Shown here: positions 1 to 9,309 of the stretch, piece by piece
Layout: every line of letters starts with the position of its first letter
Numbering within the stretch: the stretch's first letter is position 1
Program-made: the position numbers and the translations under genes
Notes under the pieces: model-generated
Seen by the model: only the letters and a program-made list of their open reading frames with translations
The model's database searches: none
Told to the model about the DNA's origin: nothing
NCBI RefSeq assembly: GCF_009647655.1
Contig: NZ_WJFD01000001.1
Location: 3,462,488-3,526,487, forward strand
Length of the DNA: 64,000 bases
Direction: 5' to 3'
Origin: Chitinophaga sp. SYP-B3965
GTDB lineage: Bacteria; Bacteroidota; Bacteroidia; Chitinophagales; Chitinophagaceae

Positions 1-429
1 AGCCGTTCTCAGATCTTTGCTAAATCTATTCCTTTGCCCATCGTGATCGGACATCTGAAACGTGTTCAAATGATGCGTCAGCAACCGGAACTGAAAGACA
101 AACTGTGGAGCAATGTAAATAAGCTGCAAAAAGGTCTCCGTGAAAGAGGTTTCGATATCGGAAGAACTAATTCACCGGTAACGCCTATCTACCTGCAGGG
201 AGATATTCCTGAAGCAACAGCGATGTGCCTGGACCTGCGTGAGAACTATAATATCTTCTGTTCTATCGTAGTGTATCCGGTGATACCAAAAGGCCAGATC
301 ATTTACCGCCTGATCCCAACAGCAGCACACTCTGATGAGGATATTGAGCTGACGCTGAAGGCTTTCACTGAAACAAAGGCAAAGCTGGACCAGAAAGTGT
401 ATGCAGTAGCAGAGATCCCAATGGTATAA
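1..429 (+). CDS. PLP-dependent aminotransferase, probable serine palmitoyltransferase (3' end only)
   Basis: The reading frame is open from the first base of the window, so the N-terminal part and the pyridoxal-phosphate lysine lie outside. The visible 142 residues match the C-terminal small domain of the alpha-oxoamine synthase family of fold-type I enzymes, with the stretch VVYPVIPKGQIIYRLIPTAAHS typical of it up to the substrate-side arginine. The closest fit I recall is Bacteroidota serine palmitoyltransferase, which joins L-serine and an acyl-CoA to give 3-ketosphinganine, the first step of sphingolipid synthesis. A glycine C-acetyltransferase-type relative is the main alternative. An internal TTG or ATG start is not credible because the fold would be broken. 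A strong terminator follows 22 bases after the stop, so this is the last gene of its transcript. Confidence 0.75.
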   Translation, partial: SRSQIFAKSIPLPIVIGHLKRVQMMRQQPELKDKLWSNVNKLQKGLRERGFDIGRTNSPVTPIYLQGDIPEATAMCLDLRENYNIFCSIVVYPVIPKGQIIYRLIPTAAHSDEDIELTLKAFTETKAKLDQKVYAVAEIPMV

Positions 430-451
430 GTAAGTACTTTTTAGATATGTT

Positions 452-485
452 AAGGGCATTCGTAAGGATGCCCTTTTCTTTTTTT
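452..485 (+). terminator. Rho-independent terminator of the aminotransferase gene
   Basis: A perfect 8-bp stem (AAGGGCAT / ATGCCCTT) with an 8-base loop is followed by a T-rich run. It lies just after the stop codon of the partial aminotransferase gene. Confidence 0.85.
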
Positions 486-503
486 ATTTGTTAACATAGG
501 GGC

Positions 504-534
504 AAAAAAATAGGGCTGATGGTTAGTCAGCCCT
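504..534 (-). terminator. Minus-strand terminator with no assigned gene
   Basis: An 8-bp perfect stem (AGGGCTGA / TCAGCCCT) is followed, on the minus strand, by a run of seven T. No minus-strand gene ends here: purL stops 490 bases upstream behind its own terminator. It may end an unrecognised minus-strand RNA from 540-980 or act as a second barrier. Confidence 0.6.
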
Positions 535-816
535 GGCAAACAAATCGTTCTTTCACTAGGTGTAATACATGATCATAAGAATCGATCGTTCATGAGGACA
601 TGGTAATAAAAAAAAGTTTAGGTCATCATAGAATATGGATAACTATGAAGTAACCCATAAATATATTTTATGATAATTCAGTACTTTAATGTCTTAAGGG
701 GATTTTTGCTTAGCACGGCTCCGTGTGCTTTTCTCGAACTAAAACAAGCTGCTATCCAGCGTTTAACCAAAAATAACGTACTTATACGGTATATCAATAA
801 CACTAACGTTGTATTT

Positions 817-877
817 TGTTAACGCACTGTTAAACTTGGCCATTCTTTTGTTAACAGACCCATTTTTCAATTGTTAA
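817..877. repeat. Four helically phased TGTTAA motifs
   Basis: The hexamer TGTTAA occurs at 817, 828, 849 and 872, spacings of 11, 21 and 23 bases, close to whole helical turns. Three copies carry a preceding T. It lies in the 598-base gap between the aminotransferase gene and purL, upstream of a -7 box at 936. Such phasing would suit a regulator array, but no regulator can be named. The rest of this gap shows only a small CACGG/CCGTG hairpin near 720. Confidence 0.4.
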
Positions 878-935
878 TGGGCCTTATTTTCTCCTATTTT
901 TCCGCTTTCGCGTATACGAGACCGTTGGTGTAGGT

Positions 936-943
936 TACCTTTG
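936..943 (+). promoter_or_regulatory. Candidate -7 promoter box without a gene downstream
   Basis: TACCTTTG matches the Bacteroidota -7 consensus exactly, but no convincing -33 element sits at the usual distance. Transcription from here would run about 65 bases into the hairpin at 987-1013, which is also T-rich on this strand. Confidence 0.3.
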
Positions 944-981
944 CGGACTTAATCTACTACTGTCACTGTTTACACTGTCGC

Positions 982-1013
982 AAAAAAAAGGCTGGTCGTT
1001 ATGACCAGCCTTT
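982..1013 (-). terminator. Rho-independent terminator of purL
   Basis: An 11-bp perfect stem (AAAGGCTGGTC / GACCAGCCTTT, loop of 5) is followed on the minus strand by eight T. It starts 14 bases after the purL stop codon. The plus-strand side is also T-rich, so it may work both ways. Confidence 0.85.
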
Positions 1014-1027
1014 CTATTCTTTATCTT

Positions 1028-3247
1028 TTAAAGATGATTCTCTAACGCTACGTCATACTTCACTTTCCAATCAGCCACCTTACCCCAATCTTCTCCATCT
1101 ACTACAATACCTTCTCCTTTCACTACACCTATCTTTTCACAACGAACAGAGTGATCAGAAGCATCTACCAAACCATGCAGCAGGGCTTCAAATTTATCTT
1201 TATCAGCAGGACTCACGCTCACCACTACACGGCTTTGTGATTCACCGAACAGATAAGCATCCTTGCGGTATTTTTTATTGGTAGCTACATCAAAACCAAG
1301 ACCTCTTGCCATACCGCTTTCCAGCAATGTGGTGAAGAGACCACCTTCGCTTACATCGTGTGCAGACTGGATCAGTTTGGCACTGATCAGTTTGGTGATA
1401 GCCTGTTGCAGTTTAAATTCTTCGTCCAGGTTGAAATGCGGAGCAGGACTATGTTCAACACCTATCAGCTTGTGCAGGTATTCTGAACTGCTGATATCAT
1501 TATAGCTGCGTCCTACCAGGTACACCAGGTCGCCGGCTTGTTTGAAATCCAGCGTCATCCGTTGTTCCATGGTATCCAGTACACCCAGCATACCGATCGT
1601 TGGTGTTGGGTAAACAGGGCCGTCCGGAGACTGGTTATAGAAACTCACGTTACCGCCTGTAACAGGGGTATTGAATTTGCGGCAGGCCTCTCCCATTCCT
1701 TTCAGTGCGTGTACAAACTGATAGTACACTTCAGGATCATATGGATTACCAAAGTTGAGGCAGTTAGTGATCGCTACCGGCTCACCACCACTGCACACAA
1801 TGTTGCGGGCAGCTTCTGCTACAGCGATCTGGCCACCTTTATGCGGATCTGCATAAACGTACCGGCTGTTACAGTCTGTAGTTAAAGCCAACGCTTTAGG
1901 CGTTCCTTTCACGAGCACGATGGATGCATCGCTGGGAGCATTGGTGCTGGCATTCGCCGTACCTACCATGCTGTCGTATTGAGTGTATACCCAACGCTTG
2001 GAAGCGATGTTAGGTAATTGACTGATCTTTTCTGCTACGATCTTTGCATTGGTGATGTCCGGAATGTTCTGGATATCAAATGCTTTGATCTTTTCGAAAT
2101 ACTTAGGTTCTACGTAAGCGCGGTGGTATTGGGGAGCGCCGCCACCCAGCACCATACTTTCTGCAGGCACTTCGGCTTCGAGGACGCCATTCATATAGAA
2201 ACGCAGCATAGGATCTTTCGTTACCTCACCGATCTGTACACAGTGGAGATCCCATTTATCGAAGATATCCAGCACTTCTTTTTCACGGCCTTTCTTCACT
2301 ACAATGAGCATACGCTCCTGGCTTTCAGACAGCAGCATTTCCCATCCTTTCATATTTTCCTGGCGGGTAGGTACTTTATCCAGGTGGATGATCATACCGT
2401 GTTCTCCTTTTGCACTCATTTCTGCAGTAGAGCAGGTGATACCAGCTGCGCCCATATCCTGCATACCTATCAGTGCATTGGTTTTCACCACTTCCAGGCA
2501 AGCTTCCAGCAGTTTCTTTTCCTGGAATGGATCTCCTACCTGTACGGCAGGAAGATCTTTGGCACTTTCTTCCGTAATATCTGCGGAAGCAAAAGAAGCA
2601 CCACCAATACCGTCTTTACCGGTAGCAGACCCTACTATAAATACCGGGTTACCAGCTCCATGAGAAGTGGCAGATACCATGGTACCTACTTTCAGTACAC
2701 CCACACTCATAGCATTTACGAGCGGGTTGGTACCGTAGCAGTCTTCAAAATATACTTCACCTCCCACCGTGGGTACGCCAAAGCAGTTGCCATAATGGCC
2801 AATGCCGTCTACCACGCCTTTCAGTAAGTGTTGTGTTTTCTTATCATTAATATTACCAAAACGCAGTGAGTTCAATGCTGCGATCGGGCGGGCGCCCATG
2901 GTAAATATATCACGGTGAATACCCCCTACCCCTGTAGCTGCTCCCTGGAATGGTTCCAGTGCAGAAGGGTGGTTATGAGATTCTATCTTAAATACGCAAG
3001 CCCAGCCATCACCTATATCCACCAGGCCGGCGTTTTCTTCACCAGCTTTCACCAGCAGGCGGTTACCTTCCCTGGGGAGACTTTTCAGCCATACAATAGA
3101 ATTCTTATAGCTGCAGTGTTCACTCCACATTACGGAGTACATGCTGAGTTCTGTAAAATTCGGTGTACGGCCCAGGATGGATTTTATGCGTTCAAATTCG
3201 TCTGCGGTGAGTCCTAACTGTTCGGCGGTTTCTACTGTGGTTTGCAT
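1028..3247 (-). CDS. purL: Phosphoribosylformylglycinamidine synthase subunit PurL
   Basis: This 739-residue protein is the synthetase subunit of FGAM synthase. It converts FGAR to FGAM with ATP and ammonia supplied by PurQ, with PurS as bridging subunit, in cytosolic purine synthesis. Its length fits the small, Bacillus-type PurL and not the 1,300-residue fused enzyme. Visible marks are the N-terminal linker, the [13 protein letters not shown] motif near residue 40, [19 protein letters not shown] near residue 90, and two AIRS-type halves with glycine-rich [11 protein letters not shown] and [10 protein letters not shown] segments. It stands alone between its own promoter and terminator. No purQ or purS lies in the window, so the partners are encoded elsewhere. 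The ATG lies about 29 bases from a good -7 box. Confidence 0.95.
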   Translation of the reverse strand: MQTTVETAEQLGLTADEFERIKSILGRTPNFTELSMYSVMWSEHCSYKNSIVWLKSLPREGNRLLVKAGEENAGLVDIGDGWACVFKIESHNHPSALEPFQGAATGVGGIHRDIFTMGARPIAALNSLRFGNINDKKTQHLLKGVVDGIGHYGNCFGVPTVGGEVYFEDCYGTNPLVNAMSVGVLKVGTMVSATSHGAGNPVFIVGSATGKDGIGGASFASADITEESAKDLPAVQVGDPFQEKKLLEACLEVVKTNALIGMQDMGAAGITCSTAEMSAKGEHGMIIHLDKVPTRQENMKGWEMLLSESQERMLIVVKKGREKEVLDIFDKWDLHCVQIGEVTKDPMLRFYMNGVLEAEVPAESMVLGGGAPQYHRAYVEPKYFEKIKAFDIQNIPDITNAKIVAEKISQLPNIASKRWVYTQYDSMVGTANASTNAPSDASIVLVKGTPKALALTTDCNSRYVYADPHKGGQIAVAEAARNIVCSGGEPVAITNCLNFGNPYDPEVYYQFVHALKGMGEACRKFNTPVTGGNVSFYNQSPDGPVYPTPTIGMLGVLDTMEQRMTLDFKQAGDLVYLVGRSYNDISSSEYLHKLIGVEHSPAPHFNLDEEFKLQQAITKLISAKLIQSAHDVSEGGLFTTLLESGMARGLGFDVATNKKYRKDAYLFGESQSRVVVSVSPADKDKFEALLHGLVDASDHSVRCEKIGVVKGEGIVVDGEDWGKVADWKVKYDVALENHL

Positions 3248-3275
3248 GAATTGATGAAGATTTAAAAAGAAGATG

Positions 3276-3307
3276 CAAAACTACATAGATTTCCTGCAAT
3301 TGACAAG
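3276..3307 (-). promoter_or_regulatory. purL promoter
   Basis: On the minus strand CTTG is followed after 20 bases by TAGTTTTG, an exact TAnnTTTG -7 box. The predicted transcript start gives a leader of roughly 20 bases before purL. Confidence 0.55.
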
Positions 3308-3455
3308 AAGGAGTATTGATATACCTATATACATATAATGTTATTTTTAATGTATCAGTTTCGAGATATCGGACCCCCAAATATTTGGCTAAAATTTAAA
3401 AATATAGTGTTTTTTAGGGAGAAATGCAATTTTTTGGTTAAAACGATAGAAACAA

Positions 3456-3487
3456 CTTGTAATTACGACGATTCTGCCGTTCTTTTG
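3456..3487 (+). promoter_or_regulatory. Candidate promoter of the type III glutamine synthetase gene
   Basis: CTTG, 20 bases, then TTCTTTTG (one mismatch to TAnnTTTG). It would give a very short leader before the ATG at 3507. Confidence 0.4.
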
Positions 3488-3506
3488 TGTAAAATAATTT
3501 CACATC

Positions 3507-5702
3507 ATGCAATCGTTACGCTTTCAAGCGCTGGAAAATCTGACCGGCGTAGATTTCAAAGTAAGTCCCGAATCGAATGGTAAGATCACAGACGTGTTCG
3601 GAATTAATGTTTTCTCCGGCAAAGTAATGCGGGAACACCTGAGTGACGAGGCTTACAAGAGCCTGATGAACTCTATTAAAGGTGGTAATAAGATCGAGCG
3701 TAAGATGGCGGATCAGATCGCCTCTGGCCTCAAATCCTGGGCAATGAAGAAAGGTGTAACCCACTATACCCATTGGTTCCAACCCCTTACAGGTACTACT
3801 GCTGAAAAACATGACTCCTTCTTTACTATTAAAGGAGACGGTTCCAGCATTGAGACTTTTGACGGCGACGCACTGGTTCAGCAAGAGCCTGATGCATCCA
3901 GCTTCCCTAACGGTGGTATCCGTGCTACATTCGAAGCACGCGGTTATACTGCATGGGATCCTTCCTCTCCTGCTTTCATTATTGATCAGGGTGCAGGCAA
4001 AACCCTTTGCATACCTACTATCTTCGTAGCTTATACCGGTGAATCACTGGATTACAAAGCGCCTTTGCTGAAAGCATTGTCTTCTTTGGATAAAGCTGCT
4101 GTTGACGTGTGCAACTACTTCGACAAGAACGTAACTAAAGTAACTGCTACCCTCGGTTGGGAACAGGAATATTTCATGATCGACGAAGGTCTGGCTAATG
4201 CCCGTCCTGACCTGGTGCTGACTGGCCGCACTGTTGTAGGCCATGCTCCTGCTAAAGGACAGCAACTGGAAGATCACTATTTTGGTGCTATCCCTGAGCG
4301 TGTATATGGCTTCATGCGCGATTTCGAACTGGAATCCTATAAACTGGGTATTCCTTTAAGAACCCGTCACAATGAAGTAGCGCCTGCTCAGTTTGAGTGT
4401 GCTCCTATCTTCGAAGAAGTGAACATTGCAGTTGACCACAACTCCCTGTTGATGGATGTGATGAGCAAAGTTGCCAAACGCCACAAACTGAGAGTGTTAC
4501 TGCACGAGAAACCATTTGCAGGTATCAACGGTTCAGGTAAACACAATAACTGGAGCCTTGCTACAGATACTGGTGTGAACCTCCTGGCTCCTGGTAAAAC
4601 ACCGAAGACCAACCTGATGTTCCTCACTTTCTTTGTGAACACTATTAAAGCCGTACATGATTATGATGATCTGTTACGTGCTGCTATCGCTTCACCAAGC
4701 AACGACTTCCGTCTGGGTGCTAACGAAGCGCCTCCCGCTATCATCTCTGTATTCACTGGTAAATACCTCGCAGAAGTTCTGCAGGAAGTTAAGAGCCGTG
4801 TGAACAACAAATTTGATGAGCAGGACGAAGCAATCCTGAAATTAGATCTTCACCGTCATATTCCAGAACTGCTGCTGGACAACACAGACCGTAACCGTAC
4901 TTCTCCGTTCGCCTTCACCGGCAACAAGTTTGAGTTCCGCGCTGTAGGTTCTTCTGCTAACTGTGCTTCTGCAATGACCGTGCTGAACACTATCATGGCT
5001 AAAACACTCACTAACTTCAAAATAGAAGTGGATGGCCTGATCGAAAAAGGTGAGAAGAAAGAGATCGCTATCATGCAAACACTGCGCAAATACATCGTTG
5101 ATTCTGAGAGGATCCTCTTCGAAGGCGACGGTTATAGCGATGAGTGGGAGAAAGAAGCTGAAAAACGTGGCTTAGCCAACGTTAAAACTACACCTAAAGC
5201 ATTGGATGCTATGGTTACTCCTAAAGCTACCAAGCTGTATGTAGAAACCGGCGTTTACAATGAAAGAGAACTGCATGCCCGTCACGAGATCCTCCTGGAA
5301 GATTACGTGAAGAAAGTGCAGATCGAAGCCCGCGTGATCGGAGACCTGGCTACTAACCAGATCCTGCCTGCGGCTATCAATTACCTGAATACGCTCCTTG
5401 CCAACATCAAGGGCCTGAAGGAAATTGGCCTGAAGGAAGATGCTTACAAAGCACAACTTCAGATTGCAACGAAAATATCTGAACACATAAATGTCATCAG
5501 TGAGAGTGTACAAGCGATGATCGAAGCACGTAAAGTAGCCAATAACCTGACTGACCAACGTCAGAAAGCTATTGACTACTGTGAGAAAATCAAAGAAAAA
5601 TACTTTGATGTGATCCGCTACCACTCAGATAAGCTGGAGTTTTTGGTAGATGACAAGATCTGGGGACTCCCCAAGTACAGAGAGCTGCTTTTCTTGCGAT
5701 AA
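3507..5702 (+). CDS. glnN: Glutamine synthetase type III
   Basis: ATP-dependent ligation of ammonia to glutamate, the main ammonium-assimilating step in many Bacteroidota. The 731 residues fit type III enzymes (about 700-730) and are far longer than type I or II (350-470). Visible marks include THWFQPLTG near residue 90, LGWEQEYFMID (metal-binding glutamate) near 215, the RHNEVAPAQFE segment near 290, NGSGKHNNWS near 340, and a long C-terminal helical part typical of type III. It is a single-gene unit followed by a strong terminator. Type III enzymes are not known to use the adenylylation control of type I, and no GlnB or AmtB gene is nearby. The start follows a short leader from the candidate promoter. 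Confidence 0.95.
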   Translation: MQSLRFQALENLTGVDFKVSPESNGKITDVFGINVFSGKVMREHLSDEAYKSLMNSIKGGNKIERKMADQIASGLKSWAMKKGVTHYTHWFQPLTGTTAEKHDSFFTIKGDGSSIETFDGDALVQQEPDASSFPNGGIRATFEARGYTAWDPSSPAFIIDQGAGKTLCIPTIFVAYTGESLDYKAPLLKALSSLDKAAVDVCNYFDKNVTKVTATLGWEQEYFMIDEGLANARPDLVLTGRTVVGHAPAKGQQLEDHYFGAIPERVYGFMRDFELESYKLGIPLRTRHNEVAPAQFECAPIFEEVNIAVDHNSLLMDVMSKVAKRHKLRVLLHEKPFAGINGSGKHNNWSLATDTGVNLLAPGKTPKTNLMFLTFFVNTIKAVHDYDDLLRAAIASPSNDFRLGANEAPPAIISVFTGKYLAEVLQEVKSRVNNKFDEQDEAILKLDLHRHIPELLLDNTDRNRTSPFAFTGNKFEFRAVGSSANCASAMTVLNTIMAKTLTNFKIEVDGLIEKGEKKEIAIMQTLRKYIVDSERILFEGDGYSDEWEKEAEKRGLANVKTTPKALDAMVTPKATKLYVETGVYNERELHARHEILLEDYVKKVQIEARVIGDLATNQILPAAINYLNTLLANIKGLKEIGLKEDAYKAQLQIATKISEHINVISESVQAMIEARKVANNLTDQRQKAIDYCEKIKEKYFDVIRYHSDKLEFLVDDKIWGLPKYRELLFLR

Positions 5703-5733
5703 AAAACCGTAAGATTGTTTTGGTGTATGATGG

Positions 5734-5758
5734 CCCCCGGTATTTACCGGGGGTTTTT
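5734..5758 (+). terminator. Terminator of the glutamine synthetase gene
   Basis: An 8-bp GC-rich stem (CCCCCGGT / ACCGGGGG) with a 4-base loop is followed by five T. Confidence 0.85.
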
Positions 5759-5829
5759 CGTTTTGTTAAAGTGTTCCGCCGGATTAAACCCCGGCACATT
5801 CCCATGGTCTATTCTAAAACGTCATTATT

Positions 5830-6462
5830 ATGAAGAGAATCCTTTTATTAGCATTTCTGGCAGGTTCGGTGAGCCTGGGATATGCACAAACCAAACCGGC
5901 AAGTGATCTGAAGCTGAGTGAGCAACAAAGTAAAAAACTACAGGACATCAATAGGTCTTATATGGCCAGCACTTCGGAAATCCGTAAGAACGATGCCCTG
6001 AGCAAGGAAGAAAAGAAAGCCAAGGTAGAAAACCTGCAGGCAGACCGCACCGGACAGATCAAAACAGTACTGGATGCCAGTCAGTTTGAGCAATGGCAAA
6101 AGAATCAATCCGCCAGTAAAGAAAAAATGGCCAACCTGATGGAAAAAAGGAAAGGCAAAGAAGGGAAGAAAGGTGGCCGCATGAAAGATAACAGTGATGA
6201 AACCATCAAAGAACTGGGGCTGACTGAGAAACAAGGAGAAGACCTGAAATCCATCAACAAAGAATTTGCTGCAAAAGCAATGGAACTGAAGGGTAAAACA
6301 GATCTCACAAAAGAACAAAAGAAAGAACAGGCTAAAGCCCTGAAAGCAGAGCGGTCCGCGAAGTTAAAAACATCCCTGGGCGATGCGCAGTACGAGAAGT
6401 ATGAAGCATTGAGGAAAGACGCTAAGGGCGAAAAAGGCAAGAAGAAAAAAGCAGCGAAATAA
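5830..6462 (+). CDS. Secreted lysine-rich protein with two Spy/CpxP-like repeats
   Basis: The protein has 210 residues. Residues 1-20 form a signal peptide ending AQ, so export to the periplasm is expected. The mature chain is highly charged and almost wholly helical. It holds two similar halves, each opening with an L.LSEQQ / LGLTEKQ motif and followed by a long helix with KEEKKAK / KEQKKEQ, near residues 28-100 and 128-195. They are separated by a GKEGKKGGR linker, and the chain ends in a lysine-rich tail. The LTxxQ-type motif recalls the Spy/CpxP periplasmic chaperone family, but similarity is only at the motif level. The gene is monocistronic with its own terminator. Function is not known. 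Confidence 0.75.
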   Translation: MKRILLLAFLAGSVSLGYAQTKPASDLKLSEQQSKKLQDINRSYMASTSEIRKNDALSKEEKKAKVENLQADRTGQIKTVLDASQFEQWQKNQSASKEKMANLMEKRKGKEGKKGGRMKDNSDETIKELGLTEKQGEDLKSINKEFAAKAMELKGKTDLTKEQKKEQAKALKAERSAKLKTSLGDAQYEKYEALRKDAKGEKGKKKKAAK

Positions 6463-6505
6463 TTTTCACTAGTGTATATATTTTTTTAAGGTTTTGAGGT
6501 TCAGG

Positions 6506-6536
6506 CGGGTCATCTTTCCAGATGGCCCGTTTTTTA
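6506..6536 (+). terminator. Terminator of the lysine-rich protein gene
   Basis: A 10-bp stem with one G-T pair (CGGGTCATCT / AGATGGCCCG), loop TTCC, is followed by seven T. Confidence 0.85.
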
Positions 6537-6588
6537 TTGGTCTCAGGCGTTAGTTAAAACTATACGCTTTAGTGCAACGTATTTATTA

Positions 6589-6622
6589 TAAAAAAAAGGC
6601 CCCGCTGTGATGCGAGGCCTTT
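6589..6622 (-). terminator. Terminator of the efp-accB-accC operon
   Basis: On the minus strand an 11-bp stem with one G-T pair (AAAGGCCTCGC / GCGGGGCCTTT) is followed by a T run. It lies 11 bases past the accC stop. Confidence 0.85.
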
Positions 6623-6632
6623 CTGTTTATCC

Positions 6633-7970
6633 TTAAACTAATTTGAAAGTTTCTGTGAACTTGGTAGTGAAGTTCCCTTTCCGGAAGTTCTCATCCTGCA
6701 TCAGTTGCTGATGGAATGGAATGGTTGTTTTAACTCCTTCTATCACAAACTCGCTCAATGCTCTTTCCATTGTATTGATCGCCTCTTCACGCGTTTGCGC
6801 AATAGCAATCACTTTAGATACCATGGAATCGTAGTAAGGAGGAATTACATACCCTGCATAGATATGTGAGTCTACCCGTACACCATGACCGCCCGGTGTG
6901 TGTAACACCGTGATACGGCCCGGAGAAGGACGAAAATCATTATACGGATCTTCTGCATTGATACGGCATTCGATCGCGTGCATCTGCGGGGTATAGTTCT
7001 TACCGGAAATAGGAATACCAGCGGCAATCTTGATCTGTTCTTTGATCAGGTCAAAATTGATCACTTCTTCCGTAACACCGTGTTCCACCTGGATACGCGT
7101 GTTCATTTCCATGAAGTAGAAATTGCGGTGTTTGTCCACCAAGAATTCAATCGTACCTACACTTTCGTAATTGATGGCGCTGGCAGCTTTGATAGCAGCC
7201 TCACCCATTTTCTCACGCAGTTCAGGCGTCATGAAAGGAGAAGGAGATTCCTCCACCAGTTTCTGGTGACGGCGTTGGATAGAACAATCACGCTCACTGA
7301 GATGGCACACCTTGCCGTATTGGTCACCGGCAATCTGGATCTCAATGTGACGGGGATCTTCCACAAACTTCTCCATGTAAATACCATCATTGCTAAAAGA
7401 AGCCTTAGCTTCCGTTTTAGCCATGGTATAGGCATTTTCGATCTCGCTTTCATCCCATACTACCCGCATCCCTTTACCACCGCCACCGGCAGTAGCTTTC
7501 ATGATCACAGGCAGGCCCATTGATTTGGCAATGGCCCTGGCTTCTTCCACACTCTGCAAAAGACCATCAGATCCTGGAATAACCGGAACACCGGCTTTGA
7601 TCATTGTTTCTTTCGCTGTTATCTTGTCTCCCATTTTACGGATCATCTCTGGTGTGGGGCCAATGAACTTAATGCCGTGTTCTCCGCAGATCTCTGCAAA
7701 GCGGGCATTTTCCGCCAAAAAGCCGTAACCCGGATGGATCGCATCTGCATTGGTGATCTCTGCAGCCGCCATCAGATGGGGTATATTAAGGTAAGAATCG
7801 CTGCTCTGTGGTTTTCCAATACATACGGCTTCGTCTGCAAATCTAACGTGCAGGCTGTCTTTATCCGCCGTTGAATATACTGCCACCGTTTTGATACCCA
7901 TTTCCTTACAGGTACGGATGATCCGCAGGGCAATCTCGCCACGGTTGGCGATCAGTATCTTTTTGAACAT
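6633..7970 (-). CDS. accC: Acetyl-CoA carboxylase biotin carboxylase subunit
   Basis: AccC uses ATP and bicarbonate to carboxylate the biotin on AccB, the first half-reaction of acetyl-CoA carboxylase in fatty acid synthesis. The 445 residues match the usual 445-450. Domains in order are the N-terminal biotin carboxylase fold ([15 protein letters not shown] at the start), the ATP-grasp domain with glycine-rich loop [11 protein letters not shown] near residue 160, [16 protein letters not shown] near residue 290 with the catalytic arginine and metal-binding residues, and the C-terminal biotin carboxylase domain. It is the last gene after efp and accB, 79 bases behind accB. A propionyl-CoA or pyruvate carboxylase subunit is less likely given the accB neighbour. 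The carboxyltransferase genes accA and accD are not in the window. Confidence 0.95.
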   Translation of the reverse strand: MFKKILIANRGEIALRIIRTCKEMGIKTVAVYSTADKDSLHVRFADEAVCIGKPQSSDSYLNIPHLMAAAEITNADAIHPGYGFLAENARFAEICGEHGIKFIGPTPEMIRKMGDKITAKETMIKAGVPVIPGSDGLLQSVEEARAIAKSMGLPVIMKATAGGGGKGMRVVWDESEIENAYTMAKTEAKASFSNDGIYMEKFVEDPRHIEIQIAGDQYGKVCHLSERDCSIQRRHQKLVEESPSPFMTPELREKMGEAAIKAASAINYESVGTIEFLVDKHRNFYFMEMNTRIQVEHGVTEEVINFDLIKEQIKIAAGIPISGKNYTPQMHAIECRINAEDPYNDFRPSPGRITVLHTPGGHGVRVDSHIYAGYVIPPYYDSMVSKVIAIAQTREEAINTMERALSEFVIEGVKTTIPFHQQLMQDENFRKGNFTTKFTETFKLV

Positions 7971-8049
7971 GTTTTTCTTATAGGTTATAAAAAACTAAAA
8001 GGAAAAAGGTTGCAAGCAACCTTACAACCTTACAACCACTATCAAAGAG

Positions 8050-8523
8050 TTATGGTTCTACCAGGAACAAAGGCTGGTCATATTCTACGGGAGAAGCGTC
8101 ATCCACCAATACCTTCACGATCTTTCCGCTCACTTCGCTTTCAATTTCATTGAACAGCTTCATGGCTTCGATGATGCAGACTACTTTACCGGTAACTACT
8201 TCATCTCCGACATTCACAAAAGCCGCTTTATCAGGGCCTGCACTACGGTAGAAAGTACCGATCATAGGTGATTTGATAGTGATCAGGTTGCTGTTCACAG
8301 GAGGTGCAGCAGCCGGAGTGTTTCCTGCAGGAGGCGCTGCAACAGCTTGCTGAGCTACTGCTACTGGCTGAACCGCTTGCATGGCCGGTACTGTTACGAT
8401 CTGCTGTACTTCGTTATCCTTCTGTTTTATAGTTATTTTAAACTGGTCCTGTTCAATGCTCAGTTCGCTGATGTTTGATTTGTTGATCATTTTAATCAGC
8501 TCCTGAATCTGTTTAAAGTCCAT
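8050..8523 (-). CDS. accB: Acetyl-CoA carboxylase biotin carboxyl carrier protein
   Basis: BCCP carries the biotin that moves between biotin carboxylase and carboxyltransferase. The protein has 157 residues. An N-terminal helical region (1-40) is followed by an Ala/Pro/Val-rich flexible linker (about 45-78) and the C-terminal biotinyl domain. The biotin lysine sits in EAMKL at residue 122, with the usual [10 protein letters not shown] at the start of the domain and the thumb-like GP..AAF segment characteristic of acetyl-CoA carboxylase BCCP. It lies between efp and accC, 63 and 79 bases from its neighbours, in one operon. Confidence 0.95.
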   Translation of the reverse strand: MDFKQIQELIKMINKSNISELSIEQDQFKITIKQKDNEVQQIVTVPAMQAVQPVAVAQQAVAAPPAGNTPAAAPPVNSNLITIKSPMIGTFYRSAGPDKAAFVNVGDEVVTGKVVCIIEAMKLFNEIESEVSGKIVKVLVDDASPVEYDQPLFLVEP

Positions 8524-8586
8524 GTAGACAGTTTTTGGTTTTAGTAATTTGCTGGTTCTCTGTGATAGAAATAGATAAGTATATGG

Positions 8587-9153
8587 CTATTCTTTTACTC
8601 TCTCAATATAGTCACCTGTCTTGGTATTCACACGGATCAGTTCTCCCTCATTCACAAATAATGGTACCATTACGGTAGCTCCGCCTTCAACGGTGGCTGG
8701 TTTCAAGGTACGGGTGGCGGTATCACCTTTCATACCAGGCTCAGAATAAGTTACTTTCAGCACTATCTTGTCCGGCAACTCTACGCCCATAGGCAATTCA
8801 GTCTCTGTGTTGATAGCAATGGACACCTCATCTCCGTCTTTCAGGAACTGGGGAGCGTCTATCATTACTTCATTTACAACTATCTGCTCAAAGTTTTCTT
8901 TATCCATGAAGTTGTAACCGCTCTCGTCTTTGTATAAGTACTGATAAGCTTTCTTCTCCACACGAACCGGGAAGATGTTATCCCCGGAGTTCCAGGTATG
9001 CTCAATTGAACGGCTGTTATCAACTCCTTTCAATTTAGCCCACACTTTTGCAGCTGCACGGGCGGTTTTGTTCTGACCAAACTCTACAACAGAATATAAG
9101 CTGTTGTCCAGCTTAATGATTAATCCTGTTCTGATATCTGCGGTGGTAGCCAT
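8587..9153 (-). CDS. efp: Elongation factor P with arginine at the loop tip
   Basis: EF-P binds between the P and E sites of stalled ribosomes and helps form peptide bonds at polyproline. The 188 residues show the three beta-barrel domains, with the C-terminal signature (TYSEPGMKGDTATRTLKPATVEGG) intact. The domain I loop that reaches the peptidyl-transferase centre reads NKTARAAAK. An ungapped alignment to E. coli EF-P puts Arg32 at the place of the modified Lys34, and the usual PGKG is absent. Arginine at this place is known in EF-Ps rhamnosylated by EarP. No earP, epmA or epmB lies in the window. It is the first gene of efp-accB-accC, behind a good promoter. Confidence 0.93.
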   Translation of the reverse strand: MATTADIRTGLIIKLDNSLYSVVEFGQNKTARAAAKVWAKLKGVDNSRSIEHTWNSGDNIFPVRVEKKAYQYLYKDESGYNFMDKENFEQIVVNEVMIDAPQFLKDGDEVSIAINTETELPMGVELPDKIVLKVTYSEPGMKGDTATRTLKPATVEGGATVMVPLFVNEGELIRVNTKTGDYIERVKE

Positions 9154-9195
9154 AAAAGGTCACTGATTTAAAGTTAAAAATTTACATTAGGATTG

Positions 9196-9225
9196 CAAAA
9201 GTAAAAATTTTCGCATATGAACAAA
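9196..9225 (-). promoter_or_regulatory. Promoter of efp-accB-accC
   Basis: On the minus strand TTTG is followed after 18 bases by TACTTTTG, exact matches to both Bacteroidota promoter elements. The leader before efp would be about 35 bases. Confidence 0.7.
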
Positions 9226-9309
9226 CAAAACTTCTCGGAATTTCCACAAAAGCGGTATAGTTTTGGTGCTGTTATAGCAGATTGATTATCACTTTAGCAA
9301 TATAAAAAT

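Noticed and set aside
2018..2827. A 269-codon plus-strand frame opposite purL
   Set aside because: It lies wholly antisense to a well-supported gene, has a Phe/His/Tyr-rich composition typical of an antisense shadow, and no domain.
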